A DNA stretch of 64,000 bases from Marinobacter excellens HL-55 (GCA_001314845.1 LJZQ01000010.1:41584-105583), one strand, 5' to 3'; positions 39,421 through 48,407 are shown, numbered from the stretch's first letter. Program-made: numbers and translations. The notes: generated from the sequence alone by a model not told the origin.

Positions 39421-40311
39421 ATGTGGACACTGATTACTGGGGCTGGTTCTGGCATCGGCCGATCGCTGGCTTTAGAACTGGCCCGTAAGGGCCATGATCT
39501 GATTCTGGCCGGACGCACTGCTGTAAAGCTGGACGAAGTAGCAGAAACTATTCGACAGGATGTGCCTGAACGCAAGGTGAGGACTTTTACGGTGGAACTC
39601 GCCGATACCGCCAGTACACAGAAGCTTGCCATGCAGGTGTGCGAATCTGCTGATCGCCTGGCGGCATTTGTTTATTGCGCAGGTGCTGGCGAGCCGGCAG
39701 CAGACCTTGCCAGTTTGCAGTTATCTGATTTTCAGGAGGCCCTTGCGGTTAATGTCTCTGCCCCATTGTTGCTGACACAGTCTCTACTGCCCGTGCTGTG
39801 TGAGAGTGGTAAAGCGTCAAGGATTGTGATGGTTGGCGCAGGTATTGATAAGCATGCTCAGCCGGGAACCGGCAGCTATGGCATCAGTAAAATGGCAATG
39901 AGGCGTCTTGTGCAGCAATTGTCGGTTGAGTTTGGTGCGATGGAGGCGGGGCCCATTGTTAGTCTGTTCCAACCTGGGTTGGTAGACACTCCGGGCATCA
40001 GGGATCACGTCAGCAAAGCTTGTGCGCTTAACTTGCCCCACGGGCCGTGGTTGAAAGACAGGCTGGATTCAGGTCGATCCTTGACCGCGGAGCAAGCCGC
40101 CACCGCAATCTGGCATGCCGATCATCTCGTCGGTGCCGGTGGGCGGGACGATCTCGACGGACGCCACCTGAAAGTCCCGGAAAAAATTCCGAGCGGCCGC
40201 CGCACCGGTAAAGAGGATGGCTTTTTCATAGGGATCGCTCAACACATAACCTTGCCCATCCAGATAGAACCGGGCCATGTAGTATCTTCCTTCCATAGAA
40301 ACAAGCTCTAA
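39421..40311 (+). CDS. short-chain dehydrogenase/reductase, 3' end apparently displaced
   Basis: A 296-residue Rossmann protein. The nucleotide motif is TGAGSGIG (6-13), the structural NAG-type motif appears as YCAGAG, Asn111 is in NVSA, and Tyr153/Lys157 form YGISK. The usual catalytic Ser, 13 residues before the Tyr, is Ala140, so catalysis may be altered. The first 230 residues are normal SDR sequence ending EQAATAIWH. The following roughly 60 residues (from ADHLVGAGGRDD) are unlike an SDR tail and are the antisense of the DUF6482 gene, with which it overlaps for 243 bases. I infer a deletion or recombination that removed the native 3' end. The ATG at 39421 follows GGGAG. Confidence 0.8.
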   Translation: MWTLITGAGSGIGRSLALELARKGHDLILAGRTAVKLDEVAETIRQDVPERKVRTFTVELADTASTQKLAMQVCESADRLAAFVYCAGAGEPAADLASLQLSDFQEALAVNVSAPLLLTQSLLPVLCESGKASRIVMVGAGIDKHAQPGTGSYGISKMAMRRLVQQLSVEFGAMEAGPIVSLFQPGLVDTPGIRDHVSKACALNLPHGPWLKDRLDSGRSLTAEQAATAIWHADHLVGAGGRDDLDGRHLKVPEKIPSGRRTGKEDGFFIGIAQHITLPIQIEPGHVVSSFHRNKL

Positions 40312-40365
40312 AGAAGAGATTAGGTCGTGCTTATGGGATCTGAGTTCAAGCTCGGTCATTTGCAT
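40069..40365 (-). CDS. DUF6482-like small protein, C-terminus probably altered
   Basis: A 98-residue protein (MQMTELELRSHKHDLISSLE...). The pattern LVSMEGRYYMARFYLDGQGY, then FTGAAAARNFFRDFQV and DEMIGMP, resembles the DUF6482 family of small cytoplasmic proteins of unknown function. The start at 40365 has GGAG six bases upstream. After DEMIGMP the last 13 residues (DCGGGLLRGQGST) are read from the antisense of the convergent SDR gene, so the native end may have been lost in the same event that extended the SDR. Confidence 0.65.
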   Translation of the reverse strand: MQMTELELRSHKHDLISSLELVSMEGRYYMARFYLDGQGYVLSDPYEKAILFTGAAAARNFFRDFQVASVEIVPPTGTDEMIGMPDCGGGLLRGQGST

Positions 40366-40441
40366 GGCAGTCTCCATTGGCATTGCGATCGTAAACGTTA
40401 ATACGACAGCCAGAGGCCGACAGGTCAAAAAATGAGCAGAG

Positions 40442-40870
40442 ATGAATAAGATTCAATTGGTTCGAACCGCCGCGGAACAGCAATTGACCGATATCTATGA
40501 TCTTTTGGCGATGCGAATACTTTTCCCCCCGGACCGGGTTGAGGTAACGATCGACAAGGAGATCAAGGACTTGTTTCTCTACCCTGAACGGTTGGAGACG
40601 AGCTATCGCGATGAATGGACTTCGATTGCGACCAAGGCTCTATTCAATCATGGTTTTGCCGACCACTGGCGTTCTGACCAGGACAATCTTGATCGTTACC
40701 TTGGGTTTCTCAAAGAACAGTCGATCCCCAGGTGTATTCACAACCACGTTGGACTTTTCCAGATGTTGGGAGAGGCTATTGCGGTACAACGCTCGGAAAA
40801 CACCCTGGCCTTCCCTGATCCCAGGCGCCGTGCCCTGATGCGAATGATCTGGCCTGAAACGCCAGATTGA
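40442..40870 (+). CDS. hypothetical protein
   Basis: A 142-residue soluble protein that I do not recognise (MNKIQLVRTAAEQQLTDIYD). It is mostly alpha-helical in character with an acidic-basic mix and no membrane segment, signal peptide or cofactor motif. The start ATG is 76 bases from the divergent DUF6482 start, so the two may share a regulatory region. The ribosome site is weak. Reading-frame length and codon use look like a real gene. Confidence 0.6.
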   Translation: MNKIQLVRTAAEQQLTDIYDLLAMRILFPPDRVEVTIDKEIKDLFLYPERLETSYRDEWTSIATKALFNHGFADHWRSDQDNLDRYLGFLKEQSIPRCIHNHVGLFQMLGEAIAVQRSENTLAFPDPRRRALMRMIWPETPD

Positions 40871-40935
40871 TGAACGAATCTACCTGGCGCGTTGCACCGT
40901 ATTGATTAAATGTTGAACAAATAAAGGTGCGCATC

Positions 40936-41376
40936 ATGGGGCTCAAAGGCATCAACATCAGTAAAGCGGCGGTCCTGGTGGTCATCGGTGTTGTGGCAAT
41001 GGCCTTGCTTTGGTCGCCAAGGCCAATGGCGAGCGACGCCGATGAGCAAATCAGGGACGCGATCCTCAGTCAGATTGAAGCGTTCGCCAATAACGACGGC
41101 GATCAGGCTTGGGCCCATGCCTCCGAAGGCATCCAGCGCCGGTTTGGCTCGTCGCAGGTGTTTCTCAATATGGTGCGAGAGGCCTATCCGGCGGTGCACA
41201 GCGCAACCGCCATCGAATTCACGGAGCGCGTGCCGCACGGCTCTTTTGATATCCAGACCGTTCGATTGCAGGGGCCCGAGGGCAAACGCTGGGACGCCTA
41301 CTATCGTATGGAGCAAGGCGATGGTGCCTGGAAGATCGCAGGCGTGCGCTTACAACCGGCCGATCCAGGGATCTGA
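40936..41376 (+). CDS. DUF4864-type exported protein
   Basis: A 146-residue protein with an N-terminal hydrophobic anchor or signal (AAVLVVIGVVAMALLW). The domain that follows (IRDAILSQIEAFANNDGDQA, ASEGIQRRFGSSQVFLNMVR, then WDAYYRMEQGDGAWKIAGVR) fits DUF4864, an NTF2-like fold of unknown function. The ATG at 40936 follows AAAGG; a GTG nine bases upstream is an alternative. It is convergent with the Fur-box pair. Confidence 0.75.
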   Translation: MGLKGINISKAAVLVVIGVVAMALLWSPRPMASDADEQIRDAILSQIEAFANNDGDQAWAHASEGIQRRFGSSQVFLNMVREAYPAVHSATAIEFTERVPHGSFDIQTVRLQGPEGKRWDAYYRMEQGDGAWKIAGVRLQPADPGI

Positions 41377-41398
41377 GGTCTTGGGACGTTGCCCGGCT

Positions 41399-41626
41399 TC
41401 AACGGGTGCGCAGGCAGTCTAATAACAGGTCTTTGACAACCTGCAGCGATGCTTCATCGTTGCAGCAGAAGGCCTCTACGTGAAGCTGCTTGCTTGCGAT
41501 CAGCCGAGCGAGGCAATCGTAATCGATGCTTATGCACACGCGATCCGAGGGTTTCCAGTCCCGCCAAGGTATGTGCTCAGCTTGACCGTTCTGAGAAGCG
41601 CCCGGGTAATTAAAGGCCATTCCCAT
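41399..41626 (-). CDS. hypothetical protein, second gene of a Fur-box operon
   Basis: A 75-residue protein of unknown function (MGMAFNYPGASQNGQAEHIP...). It has a perfect AGGAGG five bases before its ATG and lies 15 bases after the preceding gene. Three cysteines cluster in the second half (one in DYDCLARL, two in EAFCCNDE), with another near the C-terminus (LLLDCLRTR). No known domain is recognised. Iron-linked expression is inferred from the operon's upstream Fur box. Confidence 0.68.
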   Translation of the reverse strand: MGMAFNYPGASQNGQAEHIPWRDWKPSDRVCISIDYDCLARLIASKQLHVEAFCCNDEASLQVVKDLLLDCLRTR

Positions 41627-41641
41627 AACTCCTCCTGAGCT

Positions 41642-42112
41642 CTAGTGAGAGACCACTGTTGAGTAGTGAGGTCGAGGCGCCAGCGGCGTTGTTGGCCAGT
41701 TCAGGTATTCCGCGAAAAAACCCGATTGTCGGGACGTGTCCAACAGCACCTCAATACATTGATCCGTACTGCATCCGCCGCTCGGGCTTGTATAGCAGGG
41801 GCCCACAGACTGCAGGCTTTCCAGGGCACTGAACAACACATAGTCGGCCGCCGTATAATCGCCACGATCCCGCAGGGCACGGCAAACCAGAATGGCGGAT
41901 AGCGTCAACTCCACATGCATGTATTCCGGGTGTTCGGCTCTGGCGAGGCAGGCCAGGTCAAAGGCGCTGCCGGTGGCGACAATCATTTTTTCCGTCTGTT
42001 CGGTTTCGCTGAAGGTGAAGGCGTATTCCATCCAGAACATCCACAGATCGTTCTGTTCATTGAGGGAAAGGCTGGCAAACATTCGGCGGTGGCGTGGGCA
42101 GAGAAATTTCAT
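41642..42112 (-). CDS. hypothetical protein, first gene of a Fur-box operon
   Basis: A 156-residue, probably alpha-helical protein (MKFLCPRHRRMFASLSLNEQ...). It starts with a CPRH motif and has a Cys-rich segment near the C-terminus (GPCYTSPSGGCSTDQC). The ATG at 42112 follows GGAGG at good spacing. A near-consensus Fur box lies 24 bases upstream. No domain is recognised. The cysteines could bind metal, but this is speculation. The gene runs divergently from the FAN1-type nuclease gene. Confidence 0.7.
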   Translation of the reverse strand: MKFLCPRHRRMFASLSLNEQNDLWMFWMEYAFTFSETEQTEKMIVATGSAFDLACLARAEHPEYMHVELTLSAILVCRALRDRGDYTAADYVLFSALESLQSVGPCYTSPSGGCSTDQCIEVLLDTSRQSGFFAEYLNWPTTPLAPRPHYSTVVSH

Positions 42113-42135
42113 GGCGTCCTCCTTGTCTTGATGCA

Positions 42136-42154
42136 AATGATAATAGTTATCATT
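42136..42154 (-). promoter_or_regulatory. Fur box between the unknown operon and the FAN1-type gene
   Basis: AATGATAATAGTTATCATT is a perfect inverted repeat around a three-base centre. It matches the 7-1-7 Fur consensus TGATAATNATTATCA at all but one position. Its closeness to the leftward start codon makes that operon the likely target; the rightward gene could also be affected. Confidence 0.85.
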
Positions 42155-42192
42155 AAAGGGTTTGGCAAGGCAGTGATGATTAATTTTTGTGC

Positions 42193-43932
42193 ATGGATTA
42201 CAGTTCCAGCCCTATGAGCACTGAATCCACCAGCCAACGCCCTCAAGTAGCGAACCTTGAAGACCCCCTGTATTACCTGAGCAATATGGATACGGTGGTG
42301 TCCTGGGTGGCCGCTCATCACGCCGATTTGTTGACGGAGCAGGAACAACATCGTCTGGCAGCGTTTGCCGATCTGGATATAGGTCCCCGGGCGCTGCTTA
42401 CCCGCATGGTGATGCGCACCGGCGAGCTGTTCCGGGCCGACAAGCTGAGCTACCCCGAATTGCCGGTGCCGGAAGCCGAAGCGCTCCACGTATTGGTCAC
42501 AGCAGGCTGGTTGGATAACGAGCCGGCCTTGAGCCTGGATGACCTGTTCCGGTTGTTTACCCTGGCGGACCTGAAACCCGTGTTCGGCCCCTGGTTGCAG
42601 CAACAGGGTCATCCGAAAACCCTGGGTAAGGCCCGGATGCGTGAGATTCTGGCGCAATCTTCCTGTGAGCCAAGGCCATTGCACAACTGGCTTGCCGAAG
42701 CGGAGACAGACTTAGCCCCGAGCGTTGTGCAGTTGCAGGACATGGCCCTGTTTGACCGCATCCGCCTGATGTTCTTCGGCAATCTGCGCCAGAGCTGGAC
42801 CGATTTTGTACTGGTCGAACTGGGCGTGCAGCAATTTGAGCCAGTGCCGTTTACCCCGCAATCCCGCGCCTTCCACCAGCGAGCGGATGTGGATTGCTAT
42901 CTGCAGATGCATCGCTGCCGTGAACGACTTGATGCCGGTGAAGTGGCGGCCGAAGTCTGGGCGGATGTGCCTCCCCCTGTGGATAACCCCTGGCTCGCCA
43001 GCCGTCGGGACCGGCTGTTGCTGGAGTTGGGCCGGCTAGCCGAGCGCCAGGGTGATCAGCCGCTGGCGTTGCAGGTCTGGGCGGCCAGCCATCACCGGGA
43101 GGCGCGGCTCAAGCAACTGCGATTACTGGAACGGATGAAGCGCTTTGACGATGCCTGGGCCATCGCCTGCCAGTGGCAAACCCGCGAGCTGAGTGATGCC
43201 GAAGCCCAGGGCCTGAGCCGAATACTGAAACGGCTGGCGGCCAAAGTGGGGGAACCCAGACCCACCGAAACGCCGATACCGACGATCCGGGAGTTCGCGG
43301 TCACTTTGCCCAAGCCGGATACAGGCAGTGTTGAGTGGGCGGCGCTGCAGCATCTCGGTACCGACGATGCGCCGGTATTTTATGTGGAAAATACGCTGAT
43401 CAACGCCCTGTTCGGCCTGCTGTGCTGGCCGGTGATTTTCAAAGCCATCCCCGGTGCCTTCTTTCATCCATTCCACATCGGCCCGGCCGATTTGATGCGA
43501 GAGGATTTTTTCGCCCGGCGTCAGCAGGATCTTGATCGCTGCTTCGAGTTGCTTGAAAGCGGCGACTATCGGCGGTGGATTCTCGATACCTATCGGGAAA
43601 AGCAAGGTATCGCCAATCCATTCGTGGTCTGGCCGGTGGTGTCTGAGGAACTTCTGGCACTGGCCATGGACTGCCTTCCGGCCTCGCACCTGGCGGCCCT
43701 GTTTCACCGATTAGTGAATAATCTGAAGGAGCACCGCAGCGGCTTTCCGGATCTTATCCGCTTTATTCCGGGTGCTGACGATCCCGGGCATCGCTACGAG
43801 ATGATCGAAATCAAAGGCCCCGGTGACCGCCTGCAGGATCATCAGCGCCGCTGGCTGCACTTCTTTGCCCGCGAAGGCCTGCCTGCGAGCGTGTGCTATG
43901 TGCGCTGGCAAGACGGTGACGAGACAAAATGA
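42193..43932 (+). CDS. VRR-NUC (FAN1-type) structure-specific nuclease
   Basis: A 579-residue protein. The N-terminal half (LEDPLYYLSNMDTVVSWVAA... then helical SAP/TPR-like stretches) and the C-terminal VRR-NUC domain match bacterial FAN1. The nuclease core has ENTLINALFG, FHPFHIGPADL, FPDLIRF with Asp520 and YEMIEIKGPGD with Glu539/Lys541, so the PD-(D/E)XK centre looks intact. FAN1 resolves 5' flaps and interstrand cross-links. The start is uncertain: ATG at 42193 or 42214, neither with a ribosome site. The nuclease-helicase gene follows after ten bases and is surely co-transcribed. Confidence 0.9.
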   Translation: MDYSSSPMSTESTSQRPQVANLEDPLYYLSNMDTVVSWVAAHHADLLTEQEQHRLAAFADLDIGPRALLTRMVMRTGELFRADKLSYPELPVPEAEALHVLVTAGWLDNEPALSLDDLFRLFTLADLKPVFGPWLQQQGHPKTLGKARMREILAQSSCEPRPLHNWLAEAETDLAPSVVQLQDMALFDRIRLMFFGNLRQSWTDFVLVELGVQQFEPVPFTPQSRAFHQRADVDCYLQMHRCRERLDAGEVAAEVWADVPPPVDNPWLASRRDRLLLELGRLAERQGDQPLALQVWAASHHREARLKQLRLLERMKRFDDAWAIACQWQTRELSDAEAQGLSRILKRLAAKVGEPRPTETPIPTIREFAVTLPKPDTGSVEWAALQHLGTDDAPVFYVENTLINALFGLLCWPVIFKAIPGAFFHPFHIGPADLMREDFFARRQQDLDRCFELLESGDYRRWILDTYREKQGIANPFVVWPVVSEELLALAMDCLPASHLAALFHRLVNNLKEHRSGFPDLIRFIPGADDPGHRYEMIEIKGPGDRLQDHQRRWLHFFAREGLPASVCYVRWQDGDETK

Positions 43933-43942
43933 GGGCGGCGCC

Positions 43943-46213
43943 ATGAAAGTCGCCGTTCGCACTTTGTGTGAATTCGCCGCCCGCCACGGCGATCTCGACT
44001 TCCGTTACACTCCGGCGCCCAGCAGCGAGGAGGGCATCGCCGGTCATCAGGCCCTGCAGGCTCGTCGGGGTTACGGGTACCAAAGTGAATACGCTTTAAA
44101 AGGACAGTGCCAGGGACTGGTACTGTCGGGCCGGGCGGATGGCTACAACCCGCACAAGGGCCGTCTGGAGGAAATCAAAACCCATCGGGGCGATCTGTCT
44201 CGCATCCGGCCCCACCAGCGCGCCCTGCACCGGGCGCAACTTCGGGCCTACGGGGCCTTGTTGTGCCGGCAGGAAAACCGCAAATCTGTTGAGCTGGCCC
44301 TGACCTACTACGACACCGGCAACGACAAGGAAACTCCGGTACTGGAAACCGCCGACGCCGAGCAGTTGTGGCAGGAACTGGAAGCCCTGTGCGCTGTGTA
44401 CAAAGCCTGGGCGGAGCAGGAAGAACATCACCGGGAACAGCGGGATGCTCTGCTGGTTAACCTGCGTTTTCCGTTCCCGGCCTTTCGCCCCCAGCAACGG
44501 CCACTGGCAGAAACCGTGTACAAGAACTCGGTTAAAAGCGGCACCCTGCTGCTGGAAGCTCCTACTGGCCTGGGCAAAACCCTGGGCACTCTGTTCCCGG
44601 CGCTGATGGCCATGCCCGCGGCAAAACAGGACCGACTGTTCTACCTTACCTGCCGCAACACCGCCCGACAGCTGGCGCTGGAGGCTGTGGATAAGTTGCG
44701 CTCGGCGCAGGATGAGCTCCAGCCCTGGCCCTTGCGCACCTTGGAACTGGTATCAAAAGACGACGCCTGCGAACACCCGGATAAAGCCTGCCATGGCGAT
44801 TCCTGCCCGCTCGCCAAAGGCTTTTTTGATCGCCTGCCCGACGCCCGAGCTGAGGCCGCCCAGAGCAAAGATGCTCTGAATCAAGCCAATTTGGCGAAAA
44901 TTGCTGCAGGTCACGATATTTGTCCTTACTTTCTCGCCCAGGAAATGGCCCGCTGGAGCGACCTTGTGGTGGGCGACGTCAACCGCCTGTTTGATCAGTC
45001 CGCGTTGCTCCATGGCCTGATCCGTCAGAATAACTGGCAAGCCAGCGTGCTGGTGGATGAAGCCCACAACCTGGTGGACCGGGCCCGGGGTATGTATTCC
45101 GTGCGGCTGGAGCAGCAGCGATTGCTGAAGCTCAAGAAGGTTGCCCCGAAACCGGTGAAAGCAGCCCTGGACCGCACCGCCCGGGCCTGGCAGGCGCTGA
45201 TCCGGGACCACGGCGAACAGGCGCAGCCGGTGTTCCTGGCTACCCTGCCGCCGCAGTTGCTGGGTGCCCTGCAGGCCATGGTTTCCGTGATTACCGATTA
45301 CCTGGCCGACAACCCGCCGGACCTGGCCCTGCAGGAAGTGATGTTTGAAAGCGTGGCCTTCATGAAACTGGCCGACAGCTTCGGCGACCACTCCCTGTGC
45401 GAATTTCAGCGCAGCGGCCGTGGCCGGGCCAGCCTGACCATCCAGAACCTGATCCCGGCGGACTTCCTCACAGAGCGCTTCAAGGCCGCCCACTCGGTAT
45501 TGTTGTTCTCCGCCACTCTCAGCCCCGGTGTTTATTACCGGGATTTACTCGGCTTGCCGGAGGATGCGCGCTTCACTTCCCTGCCCAGCCCGTTCAGTGC
45601 GGAGCAACTGAAGGTGGAGTTCACCCCCGGCATCAGCACCCGGCAGGTGCACCGGGAAGGCTCGCTGCAACCCATCGCCGAACTGATCGCCAAGCAATAC
45701 CGGGATCGGCCTGGCCATTACCTGGCGTTCTTCAGCAGCTTTAAATATGCGAAGGAAGTGAGTGACACGCTGGCACAAAAGGCACCGAATATTCCCCAAC
45801 GCTCCCAGCAACCGGGCATGGGCCCGGAGCAACGCCGGCAGTTCCTGGCAGAATTTCAGAAGCCACAAGGCAGCGTGGCCTTCGCGGTGCTCGGTGGCGT
45901 GTTTAGTGAAGGCATCGACCTGCCCGGCGATCAGTTGATCGGCGCCTTCGTGGCCACCCTGGGCCTGCCGCCCTTTGATGCCTGGCACGAAATCCTTAAA
46001 GACCGTCTGCAACAGCGTTTTGGCGAAGGCTACAACTACACCTACCTGATTCCCGGTCTGCAGAAGGTGGCGCAGGCCGCCGGCCGGGTGATCCGCACCC
46101 CGGACGACCGGGGCGTGATCTGGCTGATCGACGACCGCTTTATACAGCCGTCGGTCAACCGCTTGTTGCCGGGCTGGTGGTTTTCTGGCGCCCAGGCATG
46201 GAAGGCCAGATGA
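43943..46213 (+). CDS. XPD/DinG-like iron-sulfur helicase with N-terminal PD-(D/E)XK nuclease
   Basis: A 756-residue protein. Residues about 1-130 form a Cas4/RecB-like nuclease domain with Asp66 (GRADGY), Glu77/Lys79 (EEIKTH) and Gln99/Tyr103 (QLRAY). The helicase follows: Walker A in APTGLGKT (206-213), four cysteines (276, 283, 288, 327) for a 4Fe-4S cluster, DEAH at about 372, and QAAGRVIRTPDDRG near the end. It should unwind DNA 5' to 3'. It is paired with the FAN1-type gene ten bases upstream. The ATG at 43943 removes a 40-codon non-family extension. Its stop is one base from that of the convergent membrane protein. Confidence 0.9.
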   Translation: MKVAVRTLCEFAARHGDLDFRYTPAPSSEEGIAGHQALQARRGYGYQSEYALKGQCQGLVLSGRADGYNPHKGRLEEIKTHRGDLSRIRPHQRALHRAQLRAYGALLCRQENRKSVELALTYYDTGNDKETPVLETADAEQLWQELEALCAVYKAWAEQEEHHREQRDALLVNLRFPFPAFRPQQRPLAETVYKNSVKSGTLLLEAPTGLGKTLGTLFPALMAMPAAKQDRLFYLTCRNTARQLALEAVDKLRSAQDELQPWPLRTLELVSKDDACEHPDKACHGDSCPLAKGFFDRLPDARAEAAQSKDALNQANLAKIAAGHDICPYFLAQEMARWSDLVVGDVNRLFDQSALLHGLIRQNNWQASVLVDEAHNLVDRARGMYSVRLEQQRLLKLKKVAPKPVKAALDRTARAWQALIRDHGEQAQPVFLATLPPQLLGALQAMVSVITDYLADNPPDLALQEVMFESVAFMKLADSFGDHSLCEFQRSGRGRASLTIQNLIPADFLTERFKAAHSVLLFSATLSPGVYYRDLLGLPEDARFTSLPSPFSAEQLKVEFTPGISTRQVHREGSLQPIAELIAKQYRDRPGHYLAFFSSFKYAKEVSDTLAQKAPNIPQRSQQPGMGPEQRRQFLAEFQKPQGSVAFAVLGGVFSEGIDLPGDQLIGAFVATLGLPPFDAWHEILKDRLQQRFGEGYNYTYLIPGLQKVAQAAGRVIRTPDDRGVIWLIDDRFIQPSVNRLLPGWWFSGAQAWKAR

Positions 46214-46214
46214 A

Positions 46215-48122
46215 TTAGTCGCTATCACCTTCCCAGCGGGCAATTTTCTCACGGCCTGCATCGGGGGTGACCATCTCAGACTCAAGTGCCGGTTGCTGAG
46301 GAGCCACTATGCCCTGTGCCGTCATATCGCCTGTCCGGCGGGCTTCCTGTTCCTGACGGATGTAATCGAGCCGTTGTTCCCGGTCGGCTCGTTTTTCGTT
46401 CTGAATCTCATCATTCCGATGGCGGAACTGATCCTCCAGATCGCCCATGACACTGTTCATGAACCCGTCGCAGGGGTTCATGGATAACACGTAGCGAGGT
46501 TGCTCCAGATTATACTGGCCAGACACTGCAAAGGTTGAGCTCACGGTGTCGGCGGCCAAAGCAAAATACGTTGCGTCGAATGTAAAAACATCCTGCTCGC
46601 TGGAAGCGCTGTGGCGGTCTGCCCCGCGGAAATGAGTGGCCCGCATAACGGTGCCCTCGCAATGAAAATCAAAAATCTTTGAGCGGAAGAAAATCTCGGC
46701 CCAGAACATGTGGCAGATCCTGTCCAGAGTGCGGCCAAAGCCCATCAGCAAAAGACCCGCAAGCAAAGTGGCTGCGGTCGCACCAATGGGCACCAATAGC
46801 TGACTGACCACCGTTTCAACATTCGCACTCTGGCTGACAAGCTGATGCCATGTATCCACATGCGGCAACACGCTTTGTGCTCCCAGCCAGAACAATACCG
46901 CACCCAATAACATAAGAATCTGCGCCAGTACGGTTCCGCCGATCCGCGAGTAGCGCATAACAGCGGATTCAGGAATATCCTCGACCACGGGCTGAATTTC
47001 GGTAATCAAGTCGCCGTTAAATTGCTCGTTATCCCGGTTCGCCTGACCAGTGTCGTTTTCATCCAGATACATGCGATTAGGAAGCTCCTGCTCCCGCTTT
47101 CCCATCAGAACCAGATCTCTCAGTGTGGTGAAAATTTGTCTTGGGTGCAGGTCGTAGCGCCAGCTGCTGTTCTTCTCCGAGCTACTGGTTTTGATCTCAA
47201 CCATCCGAATGCGTGCGCGAATCATCAACACGGCAATGGCCGCAAGAACAGCGGCACAAACCAGCGTCAGCGTGAGCAGAGTTCCGGTGTAAAAGACCGG
47301 CTCGAGAAGGGGCAACAGTTCAACAAATTCGGCGCGGCTTCCAGGGCGCAGCTCCGTCCAGAGCGCAATCCAGCCTTGGGCAACCAATACCGGAACAACG
47401 ATTGCGCCTATAACTACCAGGGCAAGCCCGCCACTGGAGTAGGTGTGCAGTTTGGTCATGTTTTGGCGAGTGAGTGGATTGCCCAGCTTTACCCAGATCA
47501 AGCCGAGATAGACGAGCAATACAATCTGGAAGACCAACGACACCACAACGCTACCCGCTTCCCCGCCGGCAGTGCCGGAGAACACCATCACCACCACCAG
47601 GGAGGCGATCAGGAATGCGCACAAAGCGATAAGGCTCCGTGTGATCTTCATCACCAGCGTTTTGGCGATGTTCCGGATAGGCCAGGGCGTAACGATCAGC
47701 CCAGGAAATACCGAATGCACGGCGCGGGCAAACCACCCCTGGGGTTCAGTGAAGGTCGGGTTACTTTTGCTCATCAGCATGTTGTGTATGCTGCGAGCTG
47801 TGTAGAGCGTGGGTTCTTTCTCCTGAACCGCCTCTCGGGCGACGTTGCCGGTCAGGGAGGCGGGGGCGGCCCGGCCCACGAAAAAGCGCATAACCTGAAA
47901 AAGTCCGATGCCCAGAGCTTTGAAACCACCGATCACGAATAAACCACCGATTACCAGATTCACCCAGGCTTGGGTTTTATCTGTGGAGAGCAGTGGCTGG
48001 ATCTGCAACAGGAGATAAACACCGATCGCCGTCAGCACAAGACCTCGAACAGACCGGACAAGCCCTTCGAACCGGAACGGGTTCCGGATGTTGAGTTTCT
48101 GGGTACCGTATTCAAACGCCAT
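46215..48122 (-). CDS. large multi-pass membrane protein of unknown function
   Basis: A 635-residue inner-membrane protein that I do not recognise. Hydrophobic segments appear at about 25-43, 55-75, 160-190, 195-212, 225-250, 280-300, 400-425 and 450-470. A soluble region (about 480-580: FFRSKIFDFHCEGTVMRATH, then DVFTFDATYFALAADT) follows the last one. The C-terminus is a charged coiled-coil-like tail (DLEDQFRHRNDEIQNEKRAD...). A conserved-looking internal stretch, SSWRYDLHPRQIFTTLRDLV, lies between membrane segments. It stands alone, with 285 bases to the divergent globin gene. No enzyme motif or transporter signature is visible. Confidence 0.78.
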   Translation of the reverse strand: MAFEYGTQKLNIRNPFRFEGLVRSVRGLVLTAIGVYLLLQIQPLLSTDKTQAWVNLVIGGLFVIGGFKALGIGLFQVMRFFVGRAAPASLTGNVAREAVQEKEPTLYTARSIHNMLMSKSNPTFTEPQGWFARAVHSVFPGLIVTPWPIRNIAKTLVMKITRSLIALCAFLIASLVVVMVFSGTAGGEAGSVVVSLVFQIVLLVYLGLIWVKLGNPLTRQNMTKLHTYSSGGLALVVIGAIVVPVLVAQGWIALWTELRPGSRAEFVELLPLLEPVFYTGTLLTLTLVCAAVLAAIAVLMIRARIRMVEIKTSSSEKNSSWRYDLHPRQIFTTLRDLVLMGKREQELPNRMYLDENDTGQANRDNEQFNGDLITEIQPVVEDIPESAVMRYSRIGGTVLAQILMLLGAVLFWLGAQSVLPHVDTWHQLVSQSANVETVVSQLLVPIGATAATLLAGLLLMGFGRTLDRICHMFWAEIFFRSKIFDFHCEGTVMRATHFRGADRHSASSEQDVFTFDATYFALAADTVSSTFAVSGQYNLEQPRYVLSMNPCDGFMNSVMGDLEDQFRHRNDEIQNEKRADREQRLDYIRQEQEARRTGDMTAQGIVAPQQPALESEMVTPDAGREKIARWEGDSD

Positions 48123-48407
48123 TCGTTAGTTCCTTAACGTGGTTCCTGAGTATTTTGCGGCAGTCTATCGCAAACCTGGCTTGGCGAAGTTGTTTTGATA
48201 GCTCGTTTTACATTCTTTTGCTATGCAGAATCCAACGACCGGAGGTTCCGTTCAGGTAGATTTGGAATAACTCTTTGCCACGGTCAGCGTCATATTGTCG
48301 CAGACGGCGTCAGATGTGGCATGTCACTATAGATCTATTTGTTTGCTTGCTTACAATCCACGCTCCGCTTCGACCATTCCGAATTTTTTCAAGGACACTC
48401 CTCGCAA

